A program made the translations under genes and the position numbers. Positions 8,288 through 15,719 of a DNA stretch of 64,000 nt are shown here, in pieces; position 1 is the stretch's first letter; each line of letters opens with the position of its first letter. The stretch covers positions 62,001 through 126,000 of the forward strand of contig NZ_JADMJL010000019.1 of assembly GCF_018780585.1 (NCBI RefSeq). Direction: 5' to 3'. The notes under the pieces are model-generated. The model did not search any database and was not told where the DNA came from. It saw only the letters and a list, made by a program, of their open reading frames with translations. This DNA is from Methyloversatilis discipulorum. GTDB lineage: Bacteria > Pseudomonadota > Gammaproteobacteria > Burkholderiales > Rhodocyclaceae.

Positions 8288-9295
8288 TCAGCCGCGCATC
8301 TTCTTCCGCGCCTGCAGGCCGATCAGGCCGAGACCGGCGGCCAGCATGGCCCAGGTCTGCGGTTCCGGCACCGGCGGCGTATTGGGCATTTCGGTGAAGC
8401 CGGTGACGTCCCAGCCCATGTCATCGAGAATGGCGTAATCGAGTTCTGTCAGGTGGCGTCGCTCACCCATGGACAGGCCCCACGCAAAAAGCGCTGTCTG
8501 CAGGGTACCGTCGTCGAGCTTGCCCTGGATGTTCGATGCAAGACGGGTGCTCGAAGAAATGATCTCCTCCATCGGAATTGCCTGCAGTACTCCGCGGGGG
8601 TTACGCACACCGTATTCCTCTTTCGCGTGTGCGCCGTTGAACCGGCCCACTCCACTCAACAGCGGATACCAGGCATCGGACGTGACGTTCGCGCCGAGAA
8701 TCGAGATCAGACCTTTCAAAGTCACACTGTAGAGATCCCATTTTCCGGCGAAGGATTCCGTCGTGCTTACATCCGTATCTGCGTACCAGTTCGCGGAGCT
8801 GTCATAGGTGATCGTGCCACCCCACATCGCAGGTTCGTCGGGCCAGTTCTCCTGACCGCGCGTCCTGGCGTTCTGCGCAAACTCGCCGAATTGCGACGTG
8901 GTACTGGTGACCCCGTTGTAGGTGCCCATCTGGGACGCGATCGGTATGCTTTCTCTGGATCCGTTAAGGCCTACATTGCCGCTGCCGACAAAGATGCGCA
9001 GTTCGCCAGCGGCGAGGTTCGCGTTCTCGATTCTGGTCTGCAGCCCGGAATTGTTCGGCTGATTGAACTCGATGACATAGCCGTCGCCGCCCGGTGTCGA
9101 CTGGATTGCCGTGAGGTCGTCGAACACCCGCGTCTCGAAGGCCTGTGCGGCCTGCTCGAGCGTTGCCTTACGATCGGCGGTGAAGAAGCCGCTGGTGTCG
9201 TGGCTGTAATCGAACACGATGTTCACGTAGGCGTGGGCGCTGCCGAAGGTCGATCCGAGTGCGAGCGCAAGGGCCAGTCTGCGGAAGTTGTTCAA
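8288..9295 (-). CDS. PEP-CTERM protein, degenerate metzincin-like (pseudoprotease A)
   Basis: 335 residues. A TTG start at 9295 was chosen because AGGAGG lies seven bases upstream and a signal peptide follows at once (LALALALGSTFGSAHA); upstream extension reads through the promoter region. The mature protein begins NIVFDYSHD. The C-terminus is a PEP-CTERM tail: VPEP, a hydrophobic helix, then RKKMRG, for exosortase processing. The fold resembles PEP-CTERM matrixin-like metalloproteases: MWGGTITYDSSANWY, then LYSVTLKGLISILG where active members have a zinc site of HExxH type, and late GERRHLTELDYAILDDMGW. Both zinc histidines and the catalytic Glu are absent. It is a paralogue of the gene at 15720. 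Confidence 0.8.
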   Translation of the reverse strand: MNNFRRLALALALGSTFGSAHAYVNIVFDYSHDTSGFFTADRKATLEQAAQAFETRVFDDLTAIQSTPGGDGYVIEFNQPNNSGLQTRIENANLAAGELRIFVGSGNVGLNGSRESIPIASQMGTYNGVTSTTSQFGEFAQNARTRGQENWPDEPAMWGGTITYDSSANWYADTDVSTTESFAGKWDLYSVTLKGLISILGANVTSDAWYPLLSGVGRFNGAHAKEEYGVRNPRGVLQAIPMEEIISSSTRLASNIQGKLDDGTLQTALFAWGLSMGERRHLTELDYAILDDMGWDVTGFTEMPNTPPVPEPQTWAMLAAGLGLIGLQARKKMRG

Positions 9296-9372
9296 GGTCT
9301 GTCCTCCTGTTTGTTGGATACGTGTGCCGCGCAAGGGGTGACTGCGCGCAGTCATGACTTCATGCGGCACAA

Positions 9373-9388
9373 CGCAAATTCCGTTCCT
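9373..9388 (-). promoter_or_regulatory. Candidate sigma-54 promoter for pseudoprotease A gene
   Basis: On the minus strand, AGGAACG-N4-TTTGC arrangement with GG (9387-9386) and GC (9375-9374) exactly ten bases apart. Transcription would start near 9362, leaving a leader of about 67 nt before the TTG start. The paired GGTGGTTG sites lie 87-126 bp further upstream, a normal distance for a sigma-54 activator. Confidence 0.5.
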
Positions 9389-9474
9389 TCCGCGGGAGCG
9401 AATCACCGTTGCGCTGTGCGAGGCGGCCCGGCGCGCAGTGGCCGAATGCTTCGCTCGCATCGAGCCTTGTTGGC

Positions 9475-9513
9475 GGTGGTTGATGTCATGCAGGGTGGTT
9501 GATCACAACCACC
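9475..9513. promoter_or_regulatory. Paired GGTGGTTG motif with a perfect palindrome
   Basis: Two direct copies of GGTGGTTG begin at 9475 and 9494 (19 bp apart). The second forms half of a perfect palindrome GGTGGTTG-ATCA-CAACCACC (9494-9513). The pair matches the arrangement at 15510-15536 (same 19-bp spacing and shared AGGGTGGTTG). It lies upstream of pseudoprotease A and just after the stop of the serine protease gene. Inferred binding site for the NtrC-type regulator at 6764. Confidence 0.6.
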
Positions 9514-9532
9514 TGTGCTGACCGTCGTGTAG

Positions 9533-10324
9533 TCAACGCCGATGTCGTCGCGCGCGGGCGATCAGCAGCGGCAGGGCGCCCAGCCAGAGCAGTGCGGGCG
9601 CCGGTTCGGGCACCGGGCTGGCGCTCCAGACGGCGCTCTGGCCGGAGGTCGCCATCGTGCTGTCCAGCCATGCGCGATAGGCGCCGGGCTGCACGAAATA
9701 GGAGTGCTGCCCGTCGCTGGCCGAGGCGATGCCGATCAGCAGGCCCGTGCTGTCGTCGGCTTGGCCGGCGAACAGCGAACCGCCGCTGTCGCCGCCCTGC
9801 AGCAGCGCATTGCCGTTGGAGGTGGGGCCGACTGCGATGTACCAGACGGTCAGTTGCGTGCCGTTGTCGCCACCCGCGGTGTCGAAGGCGTCGACCAGCG
9901 TCGTGTAGGCCAGGCTCCTTTGTCCTCCATTGGCCGCGACCGCGGCGGTCGCCTCGGCGCCGGCCCTTGCCGAAGCTGAGTCGATCACCGTCGCATTGAG
10001 TGTCGGGAAGAGCGGCGCGTCGAGCGGTGTGGCGAGATGGAGCAGGGCGATGTCATGGCTCGGGAAGGCGGCGCCGGGCGCGACGTAGGCGGCGTCGATG
10101 ACGGCGCTGCCATAGGCTGACTGGAAGGTGCTGCCACTGTGCGCGACATGGGCCGCGGTCAGCACCCAGCTCGGCGCGATCAGGATGCCGTCCAGGCCGT
10201 TGCTGCCGACCGTGCCGAGGTGGCCGAAGGCATTCGTAGGGCTGCCGCCGTTGAGGGCGTGCGAAGGCGCCGCCAGCAACAGGGCGGCGGAGAGAGCGAG
10301 TGCGTGCAGCAGGGATCGGTGCAT
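9533..10324 (-). CDS. Secreted trypsin-like serine protease with PEP-CTERM anchor
   Basis: 263 residues. Signal peptide (residues 1-23, ending SHA), then an S1-type domain opening LNGGSPTNAFGHLG. The catalytic triad is visible: His in LTAAHVAHSG, Asp in SHDIALLHL, Ser in GGDSGGSLF. The C-terminus is VPEP, a hydrophobic helix and RARRHRR, a PEP-CTERM sorting tail, so the enzyme should be exported by Sec and then processed or anchored by an exosortase (not in this window). ATG 10324 was chosen because the signal peptide follows directly; the frame extends upstream without family features. A weak GAGG lies upstream. It is the only intact peptidase in the PEP-CTERM cluster. Confidence 0.87.
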   Translation of the reverse strand: MHRSLLHALALSAALLLAAPSHALNGGSPTNAFGHLGTVGSNGLDGILIAPSWVLTAAHVAHSGSTFQSAYGSAVIDAAYVAPGAAFPSHDIALLHLATPLDAPLFPTLNATVIDSASARAGAEATAAVAANGGQRSLAYTTLVDAFDTAGGDNGTQLTVWYIAVGPTSNGNALLQGGDSGGSLFAGQADDSTGLLIGIASASDGQHSYFVQPGAYRAWLDSTMATSGQSAVWSASPVPEPAPALLWLGALPLLIARARRHRR

Positions 10325-10368
10325 CGTGGCCTCGGGGTGAGCGTGCGAAGGGCGTGCGGCTGCAAAGC

Positions 10369-10406
10369 AAAAAACCGGCCGCCGCCGCTGCGGGCGCGGC
10401 GACCGG
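10369..10406 (-). terminator. Intrinsic terminator after the PEP-CTERM gene at 10416
   Basis: Minus strand: an imperfect GC-rich stem (CCGGTCGCCGC paired with the GCGGCG...CCGG arm) followed by TTTTTTG (plus 10369-10374). It lies directly downstream of the gene ending at 10416 and before the serine protease start. Confidence 0.6.
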
Positions 10407-10415
10407 ACGCTGCGC

Positions 10416-11237
10416 TCAGCGCATGCGACGGCGTGCAGCGAAGCCGAGGACGCCGAGGCCGGCCAGGAACATCGCGTACTCGGACGGCTCCGGCACCGGG
10501 GCCAGTGTCGACGCCGCGAGGCGGGCACTGGCATAGGTCGGCACATAGCCCGTCACGTAGATGGAGTACTGAGTCTGGTCCTCTTCACCGCCCTCCCACA
10601 GGCGGATAGCTTCTTCGGCGGTCGTCCAGCCGTTGGCGCCGGTGATCTTGACCCAGTACCAGGCCGAGGTGCCCGGGCTGCTGCCGTCCGGGTCGTCCAC
10701 GTTCACGTCGGTTTCGAAGCGCACCCAGTCGGCGTCGTAGGTACCAATGCCGGGCTCGTTCATGCCTTCGGCCGAGCGGCCGATCGAGCGTGCGTACTCG
10801 TCGGTGACCGGCCCGGTGATGTCGACCTTGGAATAGCCGCCCTGCACGCTGGCAGCCCCGGCGAAGCCGCTGCGGAAGGCGTCGTTCACCTCGAAGGCGA
10901 GACCGGTCGAATCCCACACGCTGGCATTCATGTCCAGCCGCATACCGAAAATGTAGGTGCCGGCCCCGTTGCCATAGACGCGGTCGGACAGGCTGCCGAC
11001 CGTTGTCGTGCCGGCGGTCAGCGTGCGCGTGGTGCTGGTGAGCAGACTGAAGCCGGAGGTCGCAGTGGAGACCGAGCCGGCGCCGCAGGCGACGCTGGTC
11101 GAGTTGCCGGTGCCGCTGTCGCCGCACACCTGCATGATGGTGCCAGTCGATGGCAGCGATACGAAGGCGGCGTGCGAGGGGGCGGCGAGGCCGGCCAGGG
11201 CGAGTGCGCCGGCGGCGCAGATCAGGCGATGTTTCAT
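10416..11237 (-). CDS. PEP-CTERM sorting-domain protein, function unknown
   Basis: 273 residues; ATG 11237 with AAGGAGAG just upstream. Signal peptide about 1-22 (LALAGLAAPSHA). Mature part has repeated small residues and the segments DRVYGNGAGTYIFGMRLDMN, FEVNDAFRSGFAG and AIRLWEGGEE. The tail is a PEP-CTERM signal: VPEPSEYAMFLAGLGVLGFAARRR. It shares motifs in order with the next gene upstream (11348), so the pair arose by duplication. I know no enzymatic function for this family. It may be an extracellular or matrix protein, exported by Sec and handled by an exosortase. Confidence 0.78.
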   Translation of the reverse strand: MKHRLICAAGALALAGLAAPSHAAFVSLPSTGTIMQVCGDSGTGNSTSVACGAGSVSTATSGFSLLTSTTRTLTAGTTTVGSLSDRVYGNGAGTYIFGMRLDMNASVWDSTGLAFEVNDAFRSGFAGAASVQGGYSKVDITGPVTDEYARSIGRSAEGMNEPGIGTYDADWVRFETDVNVDDPDGSSPGTSAWYWVKITGANGWTTAEEAIRLWEGGEEDQTQYSIYVTGYVPTYASARLAASTLAPVPEPSEYAMFLAGLGVLGFAARRRMR

Positions 11238-11347
11238 GATGCTCTCCTTGGGTGGACAGGCTGTTGAAACGGGAACCGGATGGCCCCGATACGCTGATTT
11301 CTGTTGTGACGGAGGCCGACGGCAACGCCGCCGGCCGCGATCTGCGC

Positions 11348-12103
11348 TCAGTGGGTCGGAACGAAGCCGCTGAACCACAGCGAGGTCTGTTCCTGGCCCT
11401 CGCTCTCGCCGGCGTTCCACAGCCGGATCGCGTTGGCGCTCAGCTGGTAGCCACTGGCGGTGGTGCGGACGTAGTACCAGGCGGTGCGCACCTTGCCGGG
11501 CGAGCCGGTGTCGAGGGTTTCGTCCTCGTCCTCGCCGCCAGCGACCTCTTCCTCGTCGTCGTCGTCATCGCCGCCGCCTTCTTCCGGTATCTGGACGAAG
11601 AGCGGCGAGAAGAAGTCGACCACGCCGAGGTCGAAGGTCTTTTCGCCTTCATTCAGGCCGACGCTGGTGCGGCCGACCTGGTCGATCGCCTGGTCGCTGA
11701 CCCGGGCGTTGCGCCAGCCCGCCGCCAGCGAGGCGCTGCCGGAGAAGCCGTAGCGGAAGATGTCATCGACTTCGAACGGGTAGCCGGTGCCCCAGTCGCT
11801 GTCGTTCAGGATGACGCGGGTGGCGAATACGTAGGTGTTGGAGAAAGGCTTCTTCCACACCCGGTCGAGCACCTTGCCCACCGTCACCGCGTTCACGACG
11901 ATGTTGGTGCGCCGTGCGTTCAGCAGCAGATAGCCGCCTGGGTTGGAGCCGGGCCATGCATTCGTGCGGCAGGTGGGCGTCGGGTTGCACGAGGTCATGA
12001 CCAGTGCGCCGGACATGTTCAGCGTGACGAAATCGGCCATCGCCGGTGCGGACAGCGCACCGCAGGCGAGCAGCAGGGCACCGGACAGCAAGGTTCTTCG
12101 CAT
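11348..12103 (-). CDS. Secreted paralogue of the 10416 protein lacking a PEP-CTERM tail
   Basis: 251 residues; ATG 12103 with AGGAGG seven bases upstream. Signal peptide about 1-23 (ending APAMA). Shared motifs with the 10416 gene: DRVW...NTYVFATR, FEVDDIFRYGFSGSASLAAGW, and AIRLWNAGE...FSGFVPTH. It stops where the paralogue continues into the sorting tail, so it should be released or differently retained. It carries a very acidic insert (EEGGGDDDDDEEEV followed by more Asp and Glu, about residues 182-205) that its partner lacks. Unknown function; the acidic patch could bind Ca2+ or cations. 110 bp separates it from the paralogue. Confidence 0.78.
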   Translation of the reverse strand: MRRTLLSGALLLACGALSAPAMADFVTLNMSGALVMTSCNPTPTCRTNAWPGSNPGGYLLLNARRTNIVVNAVTVGKVLDRVWKKPFSNTYVFATRVILNDSDWGTGYPFEVDDIFRYGFSGSASLAAGWRNARVSDQAIDQVGRTSVGLNEGEKTFDLGVVDFFSPLFVQIPEEGGGDDDDDEEEVAGGEDEDETLDTGSPGKVRTAWYYVRTTASGYQLSANAIRLWNAGESEGQEQTSLWFSGFVPTH

Positions 12104-12235
12104 CGTTATTCCTCCTGACTAGACATGGGCCGGCGCGCGGTCTGCCCGCCGGATCGGTGTCCGCTGCCTGCCGGAACCGTGATTGGCTCCGCCCTTCCCG
12201 TTGGCATGGACTTATGCAGACTAGGAGGTGAAACG

Positions 12236-12278
12236 GAAATTCTTCAGGGATGAATGCCCTGTTAAAGAGGGGAATTTC
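12236..12278. repeat. Nested inverted repeat in the intergenic region
   Basis: Outer arms GAAATTC (12236-12242) and GAATTTC (12272-12278) enclose inner arms CAGGG and CCCTG (12245-12249, 12257-12261). This lies in an AT-richer patch (about 12225-12330) of the 296-bp gap between the TonB receptor stop and the gene starting at 12103. It could be an operator or leader hairpin for the minus-strand gene. Nothing else was recognised in the gap. Confidence 0.35.
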
Positions 12279-12399
12279 TCACTTTGAAAAACATTGCAAA
12301 ACAATGACTTGAATATTGATTTCGCAAGCGCGAACAGTCTCCTCCCCGTCGCGCGAAGATGACTTTGGCGTGACCGCTGCCGGCGAGGCGCGGGGAGGG

Positions 12400-15303
12400 T
12401 CAGAGGTCCAGTCGATAGCTCATGCCCAGCCACACCGCGCGCGGTGCGCCCGGTGCGACCATGGTGGTGTTCAGCCAGTCGGCCGAGTTGTAGTTCCAGC
12501 CGCTTTCACCGATGGCGCCGTTCACGCTCGGCGCGAAGGGCGTGACGCCGAGGCGGCCGGCGGTGAAGTAGTCCTTGTCGAGCAGGTTGTTGATCTGCAG
12601 CATCGCGGTCCATCGACGATCGATCTTGTAGGTGGTCGTCAGGTTGAAGATGGCGTAGCCCGGCAGCTTGCCGCCGTAGCGAAAGGCGCGGCCGGGCGGT
12701 GTGGTGCTCTGGTTGATGACGGTGCAGGCGGGGTTGCCGCAGTAGAACGAGCCGGTTTCCTTGTCGGTGCCGCCCGTGGTGTGGTCGTTGTTCTCGTTGC
12801 CGCGCAGGAAGGACGGCGAGTGCGCGACCATGCCCAGCTTGAAATGCAGCTTTTCGGTCGCCTGATAGCCCAGGGTAAGGTTCATGTTGTGTTTCGACAC
12901 GCCGGGCAGCGTATCGCCCGGTTCGACATGGATCATCTGGTAGGTGCCGTATCCGCTGTTCAGCGACGCACCGGGGCTGGGTATGGTGGCGTTCGGTCGC
13001 GAGTTCCGGTCGAAGTCCGCGCTGCTGTTGTGCGGGCTGTTCATGTAGAAATCGGATTCGAAGGTCGCTTCGGTGTAGGCGTAATTGACGCGGAAGTCGA
13101 ACTTGTCGAGCTTGCCATTCACGCCCATTTCCAGACCCTGTCGGCGCGTGTTGCCTATCGTGTCGAAGTAGCTGCGGCTGGGCGACACGCCGATCATGTA
13201 GATGTCGTTGCTCAGATCGGTGCGGAAGGCGGTGATGTTCCAGCCTATGCCATTGTCCAGCGTGCCGCGGGCGCCGATCTCGTAGGAGTGCGAACGGATC
13301 TGCGGCAGGAAGGGGTCGCCCGACATCGTGTTCGGCAGATGGCAGACCGGCGCCACGGTGGCCGCCGGTATTTCGAAGCCACCGCGGATCACGGTCGAGC
13401 GGTCGATGGCGCAGCCGAGTTCGATCACCGACGGCACGCGTGCCCCGCGGCTGTAGTTGGCGAACAGGTTCACGTTCTCGCTCGGCAGCCAGCTCACACC
13501 GGCGGACGGGTTGAACGAGCGATAGATGTGCTTCTCCCGCTTTTCCGCGCGGGCGACGTCGGCCGGGTCGTAGGAAATCCACTCCGGGAAGTAGTGGCAC
13601 TCGTCCGGGTAGTTGCCCCAGCACAGGATGGAGCTCTGTGCTGGCGGCGCGTTGTTCAGCTCGGTCAGTTCTCCGGTCGATGAACGGCCGCGCAGCCAGT
13701 TGTTCACCTTGGTCACGTTGTAGCGGGCGGCGAACGACAGATGCAGGTCGTCGCGCGGCGTCCATGTTTCGCTCAGGTAGAAACTGCGCGTTTTCGAACT
13801 GCCGCCGAAGTCGTTCACCTCGACCTCGTTGTGCGCGGCGTAGAAGCGCGGATCGATCTGGCCCTTCCCGTAGCCGACACTGCCGTAGTAGAAGTGGCGG
13901 TCGGCGTCGAGCAGGCCGAGGCGCTGGCTGCTGTAGTAGGTGGTGTCGCTGCGGTCGAGCGATGCGCCCACCATGAACTTGTGGCGCTCGAAGTTCCAGT
14001 TCAGCTGCAGAGACATGCCCTGGCCGGCCTGGTCGAGCGCGGTGCGCGTACCGCGTGCGATCGGCGTGCCGTCCACTACGCCCGGCCCGGTTGTATTGTT
14101 GGCGGCACCGTTGGCGCCGTTGCGCACCTGCCCGAAATTGGAATTGACGGGTGCTGCGTCACACGGCGCGTTCAGCGGAATGTTGTTGTCGGCGAAGTAG
14201 TCCTCGTCCAGATCGGCATAGGCGCAGTAGCGGTTGTACTGCGCGGTCACCGAGCGCCGGTCGTCCAGTTCCTCGAAACCTTCCTCGTCGATGTCGCCAT
14301 TGAAGCCCGAGCGCTCGCTGTTGCGCCGGTAGCTCATCGCGGTGATGTTGAAGCTTTCCGAAACCTCGAACATGGCCGACCACTGGTACTGGTTCAGCTC
14401 GTTCTTCGTTTCGTCGGGCGAGCTGAACACCGATTCCGGCCGGCGCTGGTAGTCCTCCAGCGGGATGAGGCCGTTGCCGACGAGGTCGGTGTCGACCTTG
14501 AGCATGGAGAAACCCAGCAGCAGGCGGTCGATGGCGATCTCGTTCTTGACGAAGAGCTGGCGCAGCGCGCTCGGCGAGTTGTCGCGCCAGCCGTCCTCGG
14601 CGAAGCCGTGCAGCGCGACGAAGCCGGCGACCGGCCCCTTGCTGCCGCCGGCCGACAGCTGCACCTGGTTGCGCCCCCACGAGCCGCCGAGATACTTCGC
14701 CTCGACGCCGGGGTCGGTGAAGCCGCTCTTGGTGCGCATCGACAGCGCGCCGCCCAGCGTGTTGAGACCGAACAGCGGATTCGAACCCGGGAACACGTCG
14801 AAGCGCGACAGCGCGTTCATCGGGATCATGTCCCAGTTCACGACGTCACCAAAGGGCTCGTTCATGCGGATGCCATCGAGGAAGACCGACAGCCCCTGCG
14901 GCGTGCCCACCTGCGGGCCGGCGGTGAAACCGCGGAACTGCACGTCGACCTGGAAGGGGTTGCCCTGGTAGTCGTTGACGGTGACCGACTGCATCTGCGA
15001 ATTCATCAGATCGGTCAGCGACAGGCTGTTGCTGTCGCGGATGTCCTTTGCCGTGATGCTCTGGACATTGGACGGGATTTCCTCCCGCGTCAGTCCGAGG
15101 CCGGGCATCGGGCCGATGTCCTGCGGCCGCCGTTCACGGATCAGGATGGGGTCGAGGATGATGGCGTCCGCCCCGGGTTCGGTTTCAGTGGCCGGCGCCG
15201 GCGGCCCTGCGACCTCGTCGGGCGGCGTCGGCGCCTGTGCCTGAGCGGCGTCGATGCAGAGCGCGGCCAGGCAGTACGCCGCGATACGCAGATTGAATTG
15301 CAA
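12400..15303 (-). CDS. TonB-dependent outer membrane receptor
   Basis: 967 residues. A TTG start at 15303 was chosen: AGGAGGAGGAG lies just upstream and a signal peptide follows (IAAYCLAALCIDAAQAQA). After a Pro-rich linker comes the plug (about residues 60-185): PSNVQSITAKDI, VQFRGFTAGP, GLSVFLDGIRMNEPFGDVVNWDMIP, and NTLGGALSMRTKSG. A 22-strand barrel follows, ending in an aromatic-containing strand WLGMSYRLDL. There is no STN signalling domain. It should take up a large substrate using TonB/ExbBD energy. The substrate is unknown; the closest general class is FecA-like. It is divergent from pseudoprotease B and shares with it the GGTGGTTG region. Confidence 0.9.
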   Translation of the reverse strand: MQFNLRIAAYCLAALCIDAAQAQAPTPPDEVAGPPAPATETEPGADAIILDPILIRERRPQDIGPMPGLGLTREEIPSNVQSITAKDIRDSNSLSLTDLMNSQMQSVTVNDYQGNPFQVDVQFRGFTAGPQVGTPQGLSVFLDGIRMNEPFGDVVNWDMIPMNALSRFDVFPGSNPLFGLNTLGGALSMRTKSGFTDPGVEAKYLGGSWGRNQVQLSAGGSKGPVAGFVALHGFAEDGWRDNSPSALRQLFVKNEIAIDRLLLGFSMLKVDTDLVGNGLIPLEDYQRRPESVFSSPDETKNELNQYQWSAMFEVSESFNITAMSYRRNSERSGFNGDIDEEGFEELDDRRSVTAQYNRYCAYADLDEDYFADNNIPLNAPCDAAPVNSNFGQVRNGANGAANNTTGPGVVDGTPIARGTRTALDQAGQGMSLQLNWNFERHKFMVGASLDRSDTTYYSSQRLGLLDADRHFYYGSVGYGKGQIDPRFYAAHNEVEVNDFGGSSKTRSFYLSETWTPRDDLHLSFAARYNVTKVNNWLRGRSSTGELTELNNAPPAQSSILCWGNYPDECHYFPEWISYDPADVARAEKREKHIYRSFNPSAGVSWLPSENVNLFANYSRGARVPSVIELGCAIDRSTVIRGGFEIPAATVAPVCHLPNTMSGDPFLPQIRSHSYEIGARGTLDNGIGWNITAFRTDLSNDIYMIGVSPSRSYFDTIGNTRRQGLEMGVNGKLDKFDFRVNYAYTEATFESDFYMNSPHNSSADFDRNSRPNATIPSPGASLNSGYGTYQMIHVEPGDTLPGVSKHNMNLTLGYQATEKLHFKLGMVAHSPSFLRGNENNDHTTGGTDKETGSFYCGNPACTVINQSTTPPGRAFRYGGKLPGYAIFNLTTTYKIDRRWTAMLQINNLLDKDYFTAGRLGVTPFAPSVNGAIGESGWNYNSADWLNTTMVAPGAPRAVWLGMSYRLDL

Positions 15304-15484
15304 CGGCTCCTCCTCCTGGCAGGCGCGGTGACCTGCTGCGAACGCCCTCGCCAGCCGGCGGGACGTTTTCCTTGTGTGCTGCCCGGCAGCGTCCGCGTGC
15401 GGGCGGGACTGCCGGGGCTGGAGGCCAGAAGCAAGGGCGGGGCCAGACGTGCGGGCGACCGGGCCCGGCCGCCGCACGCGTGCC
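15304..15484. other. Non-coding stretch upstream of the TonB receptor gene
   Basis: First 180 bp of the 416-bp gap between divergent genes. Apart from the receptor's ribosome binding site I see only GC-rich dyads. A GG-N10-GC on the minus strand near 15400 has poor hexamer agreement and is not claimed as a promoter. Confidence 0.4.
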
Positions 15485-15536
15485 GGTGGTCGTATCCGGT
15501 CCTGATCGTGGTGGTTGATATGCACCAGGGTGGTTG
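15485..15536. promoter_or_regulatory. GGTGGTTG motif cluster between TonB receptor and pseudoprotease B
   Basis: Direct copies of GGTGGTTG start at 15510 and 15529 (19 bp apart, as at 9475/9494), with a weaker copy GGTGGTCG at 15485. The first runs into GATATG, repeating the sequence at 5051-5063. It lies about 110-160 bp upstream of a sigma-54-like promoter facing the gene at 15720. Inferred binding site for the NtrC-type regulator at 6764; it could also act on the divergent TonB receptor gene. Confidence 0.58.
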
Positions 15537-15644
15537 TTTGCCTTCGTCATGACCGGCGACGCATCGGGCATGTCGCACCGGGTGAGCGGGAAGGCATCGC
15601 CGGCATGCGGGGAGCACGGCGCGGAGTGATCGACCGCGCGGTGG

Positions 15645-15661
15645 CCGGCACGCTTCCTGCA
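15645..15661 (+). promoter_or_regulatory. Candidate sigma-54 promoter for pseudoprotease B gene
   Basis: CCGGCACG-N4-CTGCA with GG (15647-15648) and GC (15659-15660) exactly ten bases apart; it matches TGGCACG-N4-TTGCA except for one T-to-C change in each element. Transcription would begin near 15672, giving a leader of about 48 nt with an AGGAGG ribosome binding site before the ATG. Confidence 0.55.
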
Positions 15662-15719
15662 GAAGGGCAGACCACGGCGGCTGCATCGCCGCACAACATT
15701 CACAGACAGGAGGATGGAC

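Noticed and set aside
12202..12218. Sigma-54-like TGGCATG...TTATGCA on the plus strand
   Set aside because: GG and GC are eleven bases apart instead of ten, and no plus-strand gene follows.
15390..15420. GG-N10-GC on the minus strand upstream of the TonB receptor
   Set aside because: Only the GG and GC positions match; both hexamers are otherwise poor. No promoter claimed.
12316..15552. Long plus-strand open frames opposite the TonB receptor
   Set aside because: They lack family motifs and start sites and mirror the codon bias of the receptor gene.
15714..15719. Earlier ATG of pseudoprotease B
   Set aside because: It abuts the AGGAGG site with no spacer; the ATG at 15720 has proper spacing.
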